Numbered from the stretch's first letter, positions 51,654 through 61,017 are shown. The stretch is 64,000 nt of DNA from [Mycobacterium] zoologicum (GCF_020172665.1 NZ_CP083985.1:3986711-4050710), one strand, 5' to 3'. Translations and numbers: made by a program. The notes: a model not told the origin generated them from the sequence alone.

Positions 51654-53104
51654 GGCTCTTCCCGATCGGGAGTGCGTGGGCGGGTGCGGTGCTGACGGGG
51701 TGAGGCTGGGGATGTAGGCGGGCCCTGGGTGTGAAGATGAGAGCTCCTACACACACATCTCACGACCACAGGACCCAATGTCTGAGCCTACGTGCCTTGT
51801 TGCCGACACCATCTGCCGAACCGTCGAGTTGGGGGTGACGATCACCGGCGCGGCGATCGCCGACGAGCTGACCTGGATCGACTGCGGCCCGGTCGAACAC
51901 GATCCGACCTGCCCGAAATGCGGTGGGACTGGGCGTCTGCGTGATCACGTCGAGCGGGTCCTGACCGATCTGCCGGTGGTGGGGCATCCGACGCGGCTGC
52001 GGGTGCGCGTGCCGCGCTTCACCTGCGGCAATGGGGACTGCACGGTGACGATCTTCAGGCAACGCATGGACCGGGTCGCGGTACCGAAGGCATCGACCAC
52101 TCGCCGGTGTGCCCGCTGGATTCTGCAGCGGTTGGCCATCGACAAGATGTCGGTCTCGGCAGTCGCCAAAGCCCTCGGATTGGGCTGGGAGACGGTGAAC
52201 ACCGTGGCGGCCGAGCTGACCCGTGAGCTGGTCTTCGGCTCACCGGGCCACCTCGAGGGGGTGCGCTACCTGGGCGTCGATGAGCACAAGTGGAAGCACT
52301 GCCGCGGCCAGGGCGAGGCCGACTTCGTGACCGTGCTGGTCGATCTGACTCCTGTCATCGACGGCACCGGCCCGTCACGGCTACTGGACATGGTGCCCGG
52401 CCGATCAGCCGCAGTGCTCAAGGCGTGGATTGATAAGCAGGATGCGAACTTTCGCAGCCGGGTCAAGGTGGTGGCGATGGACGGGTTCGCCGGCTACCGC
52501 ACCGCCACCGCTGATGCCCTACCTGCGGCCCGGGCGGTGATGGATCCGTTCCATGTCGTGCATCTGGCCGCCGACAAGCTCACCGCCTGCCGCCAGCGCA
52601 TCCAGCAGGACACCTGCGGGCATCGCGGCCGCACCGGTGATGCGCTCTACGGGATCCGCCGCATCCTGCTCACCCGCACCGACCTGCTGACCGACAAGCA
52701 GAAGGCCAAGCTGAACAAGGCTCTCGTGGCCCATGATGCGCATGCGGCCGTGGAGGTCACTGCCTGCTACTACCAGGACCTGATCGGCGCCTACGCCAAC
52801 CCGGATCGACGGGCGGGCAAGCTGGCGATGTTCAAGTGCCTCAAACGAATCCGATCTGGACTACCGAAGGGGCTGGAGGAGTTGGCGCAGCTGGGCCGCA
52901 GCCTATGGAAACGCCGCCGCGAGATCCTGGCCTACTTCGATGTCGGTGTCTCCAACGGGCCCGTCGAAGCCATCAACGGCCGCCTGGAACACCTACGCGG
53001 CATCGCCCTGGGATTCCGCAACCTCAACCACTACATCCTGCGGTCCCTGATCCACTCCGGCCAGCTTCAAGACCGGATCAACGCACTCTGAATCGGGAAG
53101 AGCC
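51654..53104 (+). mobile_element. Intact ISL3-family insertion sequence, 1451 bp
   Basis: The terminal inverted repeats are 23 bp with three mismatches: GGCTCTTCCCGAT...GAGTGCG at 51654-51676 and its complement at 53082-53104. The element is flanked by an exact 8-bp target duplication, CCATAACC, at 51646-51653 and 53105-53112, the length expected for ISL3. The transposase stop lies in the right repeat. Intact ends, duplication and open frame suggest a recent insertion. Confidence 0.95.
51778..53091 (+). CDS. tnpA: ISL3-family transposase
   Basis: The 437-residue DDE transposase starts at ATG 51778. The N-terminal zinc ribbon has CPKC at about 45-48 and the Cys pair of FTCGNGDC. A helix-turn-helix follows at about 120-150 (MSVSAVAKALGLGWETVN). 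The DDE region has LGVDEHKW (first Asp), MDGFAGY and MDPFHVVHLA (second Asp region), and ends with SNGPVEAINGRLEHLRG, carrying the Glu. It is complete and looks functional. Confidence 0.95.
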   Translation: MSEPTCLVADTICRTVELGVTITGAAIADELTWIDCGPVEHDPTCPKCGGTGRLRDHVERVLTDLPVVGHPTRLRVRVPRFTCGNGDCTVTIFRQRMDRVAVPKASTTRRCARWILQRLAIDKMSVSAVAKALGLGWETVNTVAAELTRELVFGSPGHLEGVRYLGVDEHKWKHCRGQGEADFVTVLVDLTPVIDGTGPSRLLDMVPGRSAAVLKAWIDKQDANFRSRVKVVAMDGFAGYRTATADALPAARAVMDPFHVVHLAADKLTACRQRIQQDTCGHRGRTGDALYGIRRILLTRTDLLTDKQKAKLNKALVAHDAHAAVEVTACYYQDLIGAYANPDRRAGKLAMFKCLKRIRSGLPKGLEELAQLGRSLWKRRREILAYFDVGVSNGPVEAINGRLEHLRGIALGFRNLNHYILRSLIHSGQLQDRINAL

Positions 53105-53240
53105 CCATAACCTGATGCGGTTCGGGGGGATGGAGGTTCGTTGCCCGGTGGCGCCCTGCGAACTGGATACCCAGCGTCCCCAGGAACGGACATGCTATGA
53201 ACAGACCGACTTTCTCAACGCCCGAAACCCGACTTTTATC

Positions 53241-54787
53241 AAATTAGTGCGCACCGCTTGAGCGGATTGTGGCCAGTGCGGTGGCAAGGTCGGCGGGTAT
53301 GGGGTCGGCGGCGGCGAGTGTTTGGTCGCCGACGGCGATGGTGACGGTGCGGTAGCGGCGTGCGGTGCGCACGAATCGCTTGATACTCCAGCCGGTTTGG
53401 GTCTCGATGTAGTGGCTGATGGCCATCGCGGCGAACACGATCGTCAGGTGCGCGTCGATGGATTCTCGGGTCCGGTGGTAGATCGGGCGGGCGGCCAGGT
53501 CGTGTTTGGACATCCGAAACGCCTTCTCGATGCGCCAGAGTCGGTGGTAGGCCTCGATGATGAAGGTGGCGGGCTTGCTGGTCAGGTTGGTCGTGTAGCC
53601 CTTCCATCCGGCCAACGCTCGGGTCTTGGCCTCCAGACTGCGGTTCACCGATTTCGTGGCGCCGGTCAGTTGGATGTAACGGTTGCGTTTGACTGGGGCT
53701 TTGCCGTCGACAGCGCACTGGGCCTTGGCGACCTGCTCGTCAATGCCGCGCAGCGTGCGCCGGGCCCGATCGGCGCGGTATTGGTAGTGGATCATCCGAT
53801 CCGGGACTCCCCGGGTTTTCTCCGAGATGCTCGACGGCCACGGCTGGGTGAGGATCAGCCCATCTGGAATCTCCTGCCCGGGACGCTTTTTCAACCATTC
53901 AGACACCACAGACGGCAGCTGTGGTATCCGGGAGCCAAGCACATAGGTCAGCCCGGCGGCCTGCAATGCGACCTGGTTGGCCTCGGAGATCATCCCGGCA
54001 TCGGCGACCACGGTGACATCGGACAGTTGATGGGCGGTCTTGAAGGCGGTGATGACCGGCAGCATCGTCGCGGCCTCGGCCTTGTTGCCCTCAAAGGCCT
54101 GCACCATCAGTGGCATCCCGAAAGCGTCGGTGAGCAGCCCGAGCGTGATTTGAGGCTCCAACCGCCGTTCCTTGGAAAAGCCCGGCTCGCGAAATCCGTC
54201 GCCGGCGTCAGTCTCGAAATACAGGGTTGAGACGTCGAACAACACGAGGCTGGTGGGGCCAAGTTGCGCATGGGCGGCACACGCACTCGAAATACCCTGC
54301 CGGAAACCGGGTTTAGCGAACTCCGGAAGCCGACGATTCAACGTCGGGTAGGTCACCGGGGTGATTCCGGCTTCCTCGATGACCCGCAGCGAGTCGGCTT
54401 TGCTGGTCGGTTCGATGATCCGGGCTGCCACCAACTGGCGGAACACCTCATCGCCACCGGCCGCCTCGTCGAAACCGAGCGCGTCATAGACGCTGCACAG
54501 CGCACCCCACAGGTGCGCGGCCCGAGAGGAGGTGATCGGCAACGGCTCAGCATCGACCGGGGTGTCCAGTCCGAGATCAAGTTGGTCTTGGCCTGCAGCG
54601 ATCTTCTGCGCCCCGGCCGCCTTCAGTGCTGCGACACCGACCGCATCATGGGCCGATCCCAGGTGCTCGATCTTGCGGGCACCGCCTCGAGACGACCACA
54701 CGATCTGCACCGCGGTGGCCCCCGAGGCGGTCTTCACGGTGCGGATATAGGCCATCCGGGCAGCCTACGACCCAAAATTAGTGCGCA
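53241..54787. mobile_element. IS1634-like element, boundaries uncertain
   Basis: The transposase gene at 53244-54755 is bracketed by the same 13 bases in direct orientation, AAATTAGTGCGCA, at 53241-53253 and 54775-54787. The core TGCGCA is itself palindromic, so the repeats could be parts of terminal repeats or a target duplication. I could not fix true inverted ends. Between the ISL3 element and this one (53113-53240) I see no gene. Confidence 0.55.
53244..54755 (-). CDS. IS1634-family (IS4-like) transposase
   Basis: The 503-residue protein starts at ATG 54755. The DDE core is visible as LVLFDVSTLYFET (first Asp), VVADAGMIS (second Asp) and EAYHRLWRIEKAFRMSKHDL with Y-x2-R-x3-E-x6-K (the glutamate motif). 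An insertion between the second Asp and Glu is typical of IS1634/IS1549 types. The frame is uninterrupted. The TAA stop lies within the 13-bp flanking repeat. Confidence 0.92.
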   Translation of the reverse strand: MAYIRTVKTASGATAVQIVWSSRGGARKIEHLGSAHDAVGVAALKAAGAQKIAAGQDQLDLGLDTPVDAEPLPITSSRAAHLWGALCSVYDALGFDEAAGGDEVFRQLVAARIIEPTSKADSLRVIEEAGITPVTYPTLNRRLPEFAKPGFRQGISSACAAHAQLGPTSLVLFDVSTLYFETDAGDGFREPGFSKERRLEPQITLGLLTDAFGMPLMVQAFEGNKAEAATMLPVITAFKTAHQLSDVTVVADAGMISEANQVALQAAGLTYVLGSRIPQLPSVVSEWLKKRPGQEIPDGLILTQPWPSSISEKTRGVPDRMIHYQYRADRARRTLRGIDEQVAKAQCAVDGKAPVKRNRYIQLTGATKSVNRSLEAKTRALAGWKGYTTNLTSKPATFIIEAYHRLWRIEKAFRMSKHDLAARPIYHRTRESIDAHLTIVFAAMAISHYIETQTGWSIKRFVRTARRYRTVTIAVGDQTLAAADPIPADLATALATIRSSGAH

Positions 54788-54819
54788 AATTTCGCTTCAC
54801 CACCGACCAACACCGCAGC

Positions 54820-55110
54820 TCACAGCTCTACGGGGTCACGAACCTCCGGTTGGTGATAAAAGTCAGGTCTATGACACCACCACGGACGGGCATGCGTCCT
54901 GGCCGTGGGCGGCGCCGAGGGCGAGCAGGTGACGGTGAAAGCGCCAACAAATCGCCACCACCACCGGGGCATCGTCTGCCGCGAGACACCCGCCTTCTCG
55001 GCGGCCTGCGTCACCGCAAGCCCGTCGGCGATCACCAACACCGCTTGATACCGCTGCTCAGCCACGCTCAACTCCCTCATGAAGGGAGTGTCAAGGATCA
55101 ACCGAAGCAA
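54820..55110 (-). pseudogene. Relic of an IS481-type transposase, 5' end only
   Basis: From ATG 55074 the frame reads MRELSVAEQRYQAVLVIADG followed by LAVTQAAEKAGVSRQT, the N-terminal helix-turn-helix of IS481-family transposases. After about 40 codons it loses family character (MPRWWWRFVGAF...), and the DDE domain is missing. The remainder, 54788-54950, holds nothing I recognise. Upstream of it lie four iterated motifs. The relic is next to the tRNA-Thr 3' end. Confidence 0.7.
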
Positions 55111-55175
55111 CTGTCAAGCATCAGCCGAAACACCGTCAAGCATCAACCGACACCGAAATGTCAAGCATCAACCGA
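55090..55175. repeat. Four iterated 16-bp motifs at the IS481 relic end
   Basis: GTCAAGGATCAACCGA (55090-55105), GTCAAGCATCAGCCGA (55113-55128), GTCAAGCATCAACCGA (55135-55150) and the same again (55160-55175), spaced 23, 22 and 25 bp. They are direct repeats just upstream of the relic's start codon, and probably transposase-binding sites at the element end. Confidence 0.8.
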
Positions 55176-55191
55176 GGTCATACAGCGAAAA

Positions 55192-55267
55192 TGGAGCCAC
55201 CTAGGAGAATCGAACTCCTGACCTATTCATTACGAGTGAATTGCTCTACCGACTGAGCTAAGGTGGC
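55192..55267 (-). tRNA. tRNA-Thr (anticodon CGT)
   Basis: The minus-strand gene runs GCCACCTTAGCTCAGTCGGT at its 5' end and closes AGGTGGC-T-CCA, with CCA encoded. The 7-bp acceptor stem pairs GCCACCT with AGGTGGC. The anticodon arm is ATTCA-CTCGTAA-TGAAT, giving CGT. The T arm is AGGAG-TTCGATT-CTCCT. It lies 29 nt downstream of holB, same strand. Its 3' end faces the accessory region, a common integration side. Confidence 0.97.
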
Positions 55268-55270
55268 GCG

Positions 55271-55286
55271 CCCGGCGCAAACCGGG
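55271..55286 (-). terminator. Short hairpin between holB and tRNA-Thr
   Basis: CCCGG-CGCAAA-CCGGG gives a 5-bp GC stem with a 6-nt loop just after the holB stop and before the tRNA 5' end. It could be a weak terminator or a processing signal; there is no U-tract. Confidence 0.35.
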
Positions 55287-55296
55287 CCGGATCAGT

Positions 55297-56520
55297 CTAC
55301 AGGTCCGCCCGCAGCGCCTGCCCGATGGTGGCGACCATGGCCCCCACCGCGAAGCGCGGCTTGACATTGGTCGCCAGCGCCTCGCGGCATTCGAGCACCG
55401 CCTCGATGCAGCGCAACAGCCGATCCGGCGGGGCGTAGGCCGCCATCGAGGCCACCGCGTCGGCCATATCCGGATGGTTGGGCCTGGCCGCGCCCGCCCC
55501 CGACGCCACCATCAGGGCGTCCCGGAAGTAAGTGGCCAGGTCGATCAGGGCCCGGTCCATGGCATCACGCGATGCCCGGGTCTGCCGCGACTTCTGCCGG
55601 CGCTCCAGGCCCTTGATCACCCCGGCGGTGCCGCGCAGCGTCCCGGCGGTGCCCTTGCCGGTGCCGCCGGCGCCCAACGCGGTGCGCAGTTCCTCGGTCT
55701 CGGCCTCGGCACGATCGGCCGTCAGCTCGCGGGCCTCGGACTCCGCGGCGGCCACCAGCTCGTCGGCGGCGGTGAAGGCCCGCGCCGGGGTGGCCGCGTC
55801 ACGCGCGAGCGCCAGCGCCCGCTGGCGGCGTTGGCGAGCGTCGGCGTCGGTGGCCAACCGCCGGGCCCGCCCCACATGCCCGCCGCTGATCGCGGCCGCC
55901 CAGTCGGCGGTCTCGGCGTCCAGACCGTCGGTGTCGACCAGCACCTGGGCGATGGCCCCCGGCGGCGGTGTCACCAGAGCCACGTGCCGGCACCGGGACC
56001 GCAGCGTGATCGCGATGTCCTCCGGGTCCACCGAGGGGGCGCACAGCAGGAACACCGTCGACGGCGGAGGCTCCTCGACGACCTTGAGCAGAGCGTTGCC
56101 CGCACCCTCGGTGAGCCGGTCGGCATCCTCGACCACCACGATCTGCCAGCGGCCGGTCCCCGGTCGCCGCGACGCCATCTGCACGATGGCACGCATCTCA
56201 TCGACCCCGATGGACAGGCCGTCCGGCACCACCCGCCGCACGTCGGCGTGCGTGCCGGCCATCGCCGTGGTGCAGGCCCGGCACCACCCGCAGCCGGGTC
56301 CGCCGTCGGCGTCGTCGGTGGTGCACTGCAGCGCCGCGGCAAAACACAGCGCCGCGATGGATCGGCCCGAGCCGGGCGGGCCGGTGATCAGCCAGGCGTG
56401 TGACATACCGCCGGCGGTCATGCCGCTGTGAGCTGAATCATGCCGGGACGCACGGGCGGCGGCCAACAGTTCCGCTTCTACCGCCTGTTGGCCCACCAAT
56501 CGCGCGAAAACCCCGGTCAT
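55297..56520 (-). CDS. holB: DNA polymerase III delta-prime subunit
   Basis: The 407-residue clamp-loader subunit starts at ATG 56520 (a GTG one codon upstream is open). The P-loop-like GPPGSGRS is near residue 47-54. The zinc module Cys residues are in GPGCGWCRACTT. VVVEDADRLTEGAGNALLKV and the sensor-1 region follow. A charged Ala/Glu-rich insert lies near residue 225-300. It is the Rv3644c orthologue and is divergent from the cyclase gene. Confidence 0.93.
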   Translation of the reverse strand: MTGVFARLVGQQAVEAELLAAARASRHDSAHSGMTAGGMSHAWLITGPPGSGRSIAALCFAAALQCTTDDADGGPGCGWCRACTTAMAGTHADVRRVVPDGLSIGVDEMRAIVQMASRRPGTGRWQIVVVEDADRLTEGAGNALLKVVEEPPPSTVFLLCAPSVDPEDIAITLRSRCRHVALVTPPPGAIAQVLVDTDGLDAETADWAAAISGGHVGRARRLATDADARQRRQRALALARDAATPARAFTAADELVAAAESEARELTADRAEAETEELRTALGAGGTGKGTAGTLRGTAGVIKGLERRQKSRQTRASRDAMDRALIDLATYFRDALMVASGAGAARPNHPDMADAVASMAAYAPPDRLLRCIEAVLECREALATNVKPRFAVGAMVATIGQALRADL

Positions 56521-56591
56521 CACCGGCCACAGTAACCGGTGGCCCCGACATCACAGCGAATAAGGACTCCGGCTTTTGTCGGCCCGCCGGA

Positions 56592-56597
56592 TACGGT
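56592..56597 (+). promoter_or_regulatory. -10 box for the adenylate cyclase gene
   Basis: TACGGT ends 6 nt before GTG 56604, placing the predicted transcription start on the start codon, so the mRNA would be leaderless. It also decides the start among several open upstream codons. Confidence 0.45.
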
Positions 56598-56603
56598 GTT
56601 CAG

Positions 56604-58196
56604 GTGAGCACCACCAGGACCCTGGGCGGGCGAATCAGCCGATTCGTCCGCTGGGTGGTCAGGACACCGTGGCCGGTGTTCACGCTGAGCATGTTGCAGG
56701 CCGACATCATCGGTTCGCTGTTCGTGTTCGGCTTCCTGCGCTTCGGTCTGCCCGAAGAGGACCGCATCAACCTGCAGGATCTGCCGCGATCCAACCTGAT
56801 CATCTTCGGCCTCACCCTGCTGTTCCTGTTCGGCATCGGCTTCACGGTGAGCACCTCCCTGCTGATGCCGGTGTTCCGCTGGCAGCGCCGGGAGTCGATG
56901 CTGGCCGGGCCCGACCCCGAGCCCGAGGCCACCGAGCTGGCGCGGTCACGCGCGTTGCGGATGCCGTTCTACCGGTCGCTGATCAGCATCGGCTACTGGG
57001 CGGTGGGTGGGGTGGTGTTCGTCATCATCAGCTGGCCGGTGGTCAATGACGTTGTGCCGGTGGTGATCACCGCCACCGCACTCGGCGCGGCGGCCACCGC
57101 CATCATCGGCTATCTGCAATCCGAGCGGGTACTGCGCCCGGTGGCTGTGGCCGCACTGCGCGGCGGCGCACCGGAGAACCTGCGCGCGCCCGGGGTGATC
57201 CTGCGCCAACTGCTGACCTGGCTGCTGTCTACCGGGGTGCCGTTGGTGGCGATCGTGGTGTCGGTGCTGGCCGGCAAGGCGTCGCTGCTGAATGCCTCAC
57301 CGGACAAGCTGTTCACCCCGATCCTGTTGATGGCGCTGGCCGCGCTGATCATCGGACTGTCCGGGACCGTGCTGGTGTCAATGTCGATCGCCGACCCGCT
57401 GCGCCAACTGCGCTGGGCGCTCGGCGAGGTGCAGCGCGGAAACTACAACGCGCACATGCAGATCTACGACGCCAGCGAGCTCGGTCTGCTGCAGGCCGGG
57501 TTCAACGACATGGTGCGCGACCTGGCCGAGCGGCAACGGCTGCGCGACCTGTTCGGACGCTACGTCGGCGAGGACGTCGCCCGCCGCGCCCTGGAACGCG
57601 GCACCGAACTGGGCGGCCAAGAGCGCGACGTCGCGGTGCTCTTCGTCGACCTCGTGGGTTCCACCGAGCTGGCCGCGACCCGGCCGCCGAGCGAAGTGGT
57701 CAACCTGCTCAACGAGTTCTTCCGGGTGGTCGTCGAGGCCGTCGGCCGGCACGGCGGATTCGTCAACAAGTTCCAGGGTGACGCCGCGCTGGCGATCTTC
57801 GGCGCCCCGATCGAGCATCCGGACGCCTCCAGCGCGGCGCTGGCCGCAGCCCGCGAACTGCACGACGGCCTGGTGCCCGTGCTGGGCTCCGAAGAGTTCG
57901 GTATCGGGGTGTCGACCGGGCGCGCCATCGCCGGCCACATCGGCGCCCGGGCTCGCTTCGAGTACACCGTTATCGGCGACCCGGTCAACGAGGCCGCCCG
58001 GTTGACCGAACTGGCCAAGATGGAGGACGGCCACGTGCTGGCTTCAGCGGTCACGGTCAGCGGCGCCGTCGACGCCGAGGCGTTATGCTGGGAGGTCGGC
58101 GAGATCGTCGAGCTACGCGGGCGCACCGCCCCTACCCAGCTGGCGCGACCATTGAAACTCGCTGCGGCCGAACCAGTTCCGGCCATCGCAGACTGA
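56604..58196 (+). CDS. Membrane-bound class III adenylate cyclase with HAMP domain (Rv3645 type)
   Basis: The 530-residue enzyme makes cAMP. Six membrane helices occupy about 20-260, followed by HAMP (SIADPLRQLRWALGEVQRGN on to about 315) and a cyclase catalytic domain (about 345-505). The metal-binding aspartates are in AVLFVDLVGSTELA and KFQGDAALAIFG. KFQGD carries the adenine-selecting lysine, and VIGDPVNEAARL gives the transition-state Asn. The start GTG 56604 follows a -10 box. It converges on topA with 1 nt between stops, as Rv3645 and Rv3646c do. Confidence 0.94.
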   Translation: MSTTRTLGGRISRFVRWVVRTPWPVFTLSMLQADIIGSLFVFGFLRFGLPEEDRINLQDLPRSNLIIFGLTLLFLFGIGFTVSTSLLMPVFRWQRRESMLAGPDPEPEATELARSRALRMPFYRSLISIGYWAVGGVVFVIISWPVVNDVVPVVITATALGAAATAIIGYLQSERVLRPVAVAALRGGAPENLRAPGVILRQLLTWLLSTGVPLVAIVVSVLAGKASLLNASPDKLFTPILLMALAALIIGLSGTVLVSMSIADPLRQLRWALGEVQRGNYNAHMQIYDASELGLLQAGFNDMVRDLAERQRLRDLFGRYVGEDVARRALERGTELGGQERDVAVLFVDLVGSTELAATRPPSEVVNLLNEFFRVVVEAVGRHGGFVNKFQGDAALAIFGAPIEHPDASSAALAAARELHDGLVPVLGSEEFGIGVSTGRAIAGHIGARARFEYTVIGDPVNEAARLTELAKMEDGHVLASAVTVSGAVDAEALCWEVGEIVELRGRTAPTQLARPLKLAAAEPVPAIAD

Positions 58197-58197
58197 G

Positions 58198-61017
58198 TCA
58201 GCTCTTGGCGGCCTTCTTGGCCGGCGCCTTGCGGGTGGTTTTCTTCGCCGCGGTCTTCTTTGCCGCGGTCTTCTTCGCGGCCTTCTTGACCGGACCCCGC
58301 GCCCGCCGGTCGGCGAGCAGTTCGGCAGCACGCTCGTCGGTGATCGAGGCCACCTCGTCACCCTTGCGCAAGCTGGCGTTGGTCTCACCGTCGGTCACGT
58401 ACGGCCCGAACCGGCCGTCCTTGATCACCATCGGCTTGCCGGACGCCGGGTCGGCGCCCAATTCGCGCAGCGGCGGAGCCGAAGCCGACTGGCGGCCACG
58501 GCGTTTCGGCTCGGCGTAGATCTTGAGTGCCTCGTCGAGGGTGATCTCGAAGATCTGTTCCTCGGTGGCCAGCGACCGAGAGTCGGTGCCGCGCTTCAGG
58601 TATGGACCGTAGCGGCCGTTCTGCGAGGTGATCTCTTCTCCGGTAGCCGGGTCCACACCGACCACCCGCGGCAGCGACAGCAGCTTCAAAGCGTCGTCGA
58701 GGGTGACGGTCTGCAGGTCCATGCTGCGCAGCAGGGAGCCAGTGCGCGGCTTGGGGCCGGTCGGTTTCTTGCCCTTTTTGGCGGTTACCCCAGGGTCGTC
58801 GTCAGGCGGTGGCGGCAGCACCTCGGTGACGTACGGGCCGTACCGGCCGTCCTTGGCGACGATCTCATGCCCGGTCTCGGGGTCCACGCCCAGCGGGCGG
58901 CCCTCCTGCGGGGTGGCGAAGCGTTCCTCGGCCAACGCCAGGGTCAGCTCGTCGGGCGGCAGCGAGTCGTCCAGGTTGGCCCGCTGGGGAGTCGGCTCAC
59001 CGTCATCGCCGGTGATCATGCGCTCCAGGTACGGACCGTTCTTGCCCACCCGCACATAGACCGGCCGGCCCTCGGCATCCTCGAACAGCCGGATCGAGTT
59101 GATCTCGCGGGCGTCGATGCCCTCCAGATTGACCCCGACCAACTTCTTCAGGCCCCCGGCGCGCGAGATCGAGCCCTCCACGCCGTAGTCGCCGCCGAAG
59201 TAGAAGTTGTGCAGCCAGTCAGTGCGGCGCTGACGGCCGGCGGCGATCCCGTCGAGCTCGTCCTCCATGGCCGCGGTGAAGTCGTAGTCCACCAGCCGGC
59301 CGAAGTGCTGCTCCAACAGCCCGATCACCGCGAACGCCACCCAGGTCGGGACCAGCGCGCTGCCCTTCTTGTAGACGTAGCCGCGGTCCTGGATGGTCTT
59401 GATGATCGAGGAGTACGTCGAGGGCCGTCCGATGCCCAGCTCTTCGAGCGCCTTGACCAGCGAGGCCTCGGTGTAGCGGGCCGGCGGGTTGGTGGCGTGG
59501 CCGTCCGGGGTGAGCTCGGTGGCGTCCACCCGCTGGCCCTGGGTCAGCTGCGGCAGCCGCCGCTCGGCGTCGTCGGCCTCGCCGCCGGCCAGCTCGTCGA
59601 CGGTCTCCACGTAGGCCTTGAGGAAGCCGGCGAAGGTGATGGTGCGCCCGCTGGCGGCGAACGTCACTTCGCTTGTTTGACCAAGGCGCTCGGCTGCTCC
59701 GCCGATCCGCAGGCTCAACGTGGTGCCGCGCGCATCGGCCATCTGCGAGGCGACCGTGCGCTGCCAGATCAGCTCGTAAAGCCGGAACTCGTCGCTGCCC
59801 AGCTCGTTGCGCACCGCGTCGGGGGTGGCGAAGGTCTCGCCGGCCGGGCGGATGGCCTCGTGGGCTTCCTGGGCGTTCTTGACCTTGCGGGTGTACTGCC
59901 GGGGCGTCGGCGAGACGTACTCCTCGCCGTAGAGCTGACGGGCCTGGGTGCGGGCGGCATCAATGGCCGACTGCGACAGCGTCGTCGAGTCGGTACGCAT
60001 GTAGGTGATGTAGCCGTTCTCGTAGAGCCGCTGGGCGATGCTCATCGTCCGCTCGGCGGAGAACCGCAGCTTGCGGCCGGCCTCCTGCTGCAGCGTCGAG
60101 GTCATGAACGGTGCATAGGGCTTACGGGTGTAGGGCTTCTCCTCAACCGAGGTCACCGACAGCGACGAGCCGCGCAACCCGGCCGCCAGCGCGGTGGCCG
60201 CGCCCTCGTCGAGCACGGTGACTTCAGCCGGCTTCTTCAGCGCACCCAGCGAGTCGAAGTCCCGGCCGGTGGCCACCCGCAGGTTGTCCACCGAGACCAA
60301 CCGCGCGCTGAAGGTTGGTGGCGATGCCGTCGGGTCGGAGACGCTGGCGTCGAGCTGGGCCACCACGTCCCAGTAGGAGGCGCTGCGAAACGCCATCCGT
60401 TCGCGTTCGCGGTCGACGATGATACGGGTCGCCACCGACTGGACCCGGCCGGCCGACAGCTTCGGTGCGACCTTCTTCCACAGCACCGGCGAGACCTCGT
60501 AACCGTACAGCCGGTCCAGGATGCGCCGGGTCTCCTGCGCGTCCACCAGGTCGTTGTCCAGGTCCCGCGGGTTCTCGGCGGCGGCCCGAATCGCCGGCTC
60601 GGTGATCTCGTGGAACACCATCCGCTTCACCGGGACGCGGGGTTTGAGGGTCTCCAGCAGATGCCAGGCGATCGCCTCGCCCTCCCGGTCACCATCTGTG
60701 GCCAGATAGAGCTCGTCGACGTCCTTGAGCAGTCCCTTGAGCTCGGTGACCGTGCTCTTCTTTTCCGGGCTGACGATATAAAGCGGCTCGAAGTCTGCGT
60801 CGACGTTGACGCCCAGGCGCGCCCACGGCTCGGTCTTGTACTTGGCCGGTACGTCGGCGGCGTTGCGAGGCAGGTCCCGGATGTGTCCGCGGGACGACTC
60901 CACGACGTAGTTACGGCCCAGGTAACCGGCGATTTTCCGTGCCTTGGTGGGCGACTCGACTATGACGAGTCGCCGAACGTCCCTATTGGGGCCGCTATCG
61001 CGATCAAGGTCAGCCAA
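58198..61017 (-). CDS. topA: DNA topoisomerase I
   Basis: The 939-residue type IA enzyme relaxes negative supercoils. The Toprim domain begins RRLVIVESPTKARKIAGYLG, with acidic DGDREGEA near residue 109. The catalytic tyrosine is Tyr339 in YITYMRTDST. Several C-terminal TopA domains with RYGPYLKRG and RFGPYVTDG repeats follow, and then a lysine-rich tail of KKTAAKK repeats (last ~30 residues) needed for strand passage in mycobacteria. The predicted start is TTG 61017, an uncommon codon. Confidence 0.97.
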   Translation of the reverse strand: MADLDRDSGPNRDVRRLVIVESPTKARKIAGYLGRNYVVESSRGHIRDLPRNAADVPAKYKTEPWARLGVNVDADFEPLYIVSPEKKSTVTELKGLLKDVDELYLATDGDREGEAIAWHLLETLKPRVPVKRMVFHEITEPAIRAAAENPRDLDNDLVDAQETRRILDRLYGYEVSPVLWKKVAPKLSAGRVQSVATRIIVDRERERMAFRSASYWDVVAQLDASVSDPTASPPTFSARLVSVDNLRVATGRDFDSLGALKKPAEVTVLDEGAATALAAGLRGSSLSVTSVEEKPYTRKPYAPFMTSTLQQEAGRKLRFSAERTMSIAQRLYENGYITYMRTDSTTLSQSAIDAARTQARQLYGEEYVSPTPRQYTRKVKNAQEAHEAIRPAGETFATPDAVRNELGSDEFRLYELIWQRTVASQMADARGTTLSLRIGGAAERLGQTSEVTFAASGRTITFAGFLKAYVETVDELAGGEADDAERRLPQLTQGQRVDATELTPDGHATNPPARYTEASLVKALEELGIGRPSTYSSIIKTIQDRGYVYKKGSALVPTWVAFAVIGLLEQHFGRLVDYDFTAAMEDELDGIAAGRQRRTDWLHNFYFGGDYGVEGSISRAGGLKKLVGVNLEGIDAREINSIRLFEDAEGRPVYVRVGKNGPYLERMITGDDGEPTPQRANLDDSLPPDELTLALAEERFATPQEGRPLGVDPETGHEIVAKDGRYGPYVTEVLPPPPDDDPGVTAKKGKKPTGPKPRTGSLLRSMDLQTVTLDDALKLLSLPRVVGVDPATGEEITSQNGRYGPYLKRGTDSRSLATEEQIFEITLDEALKIYAEPKRRGRQSASAPPLRELGADPASGKPMVIKDGRFGPYVTDGETNASLRKGDEVASITDERAAELLADRRARGPVKKAAKKTAAKKTAAKKTTRKAPAKKAAKS

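Noticed and set aside
53113..53240. Small gene between the ISL3 and IS1634-like elements
   Set aside because: No frame with a plausible start, composition or family; the stretch is probably pre-insertion intergenic DNA.
55090..55175. Regularly spaced repeats as a CRISPR array
   Set aside because: Only four 16-bp repeats with 6-9 nt between them, too short for spacers, no cas genes, and directly upstream of an IS481 transposase relic.
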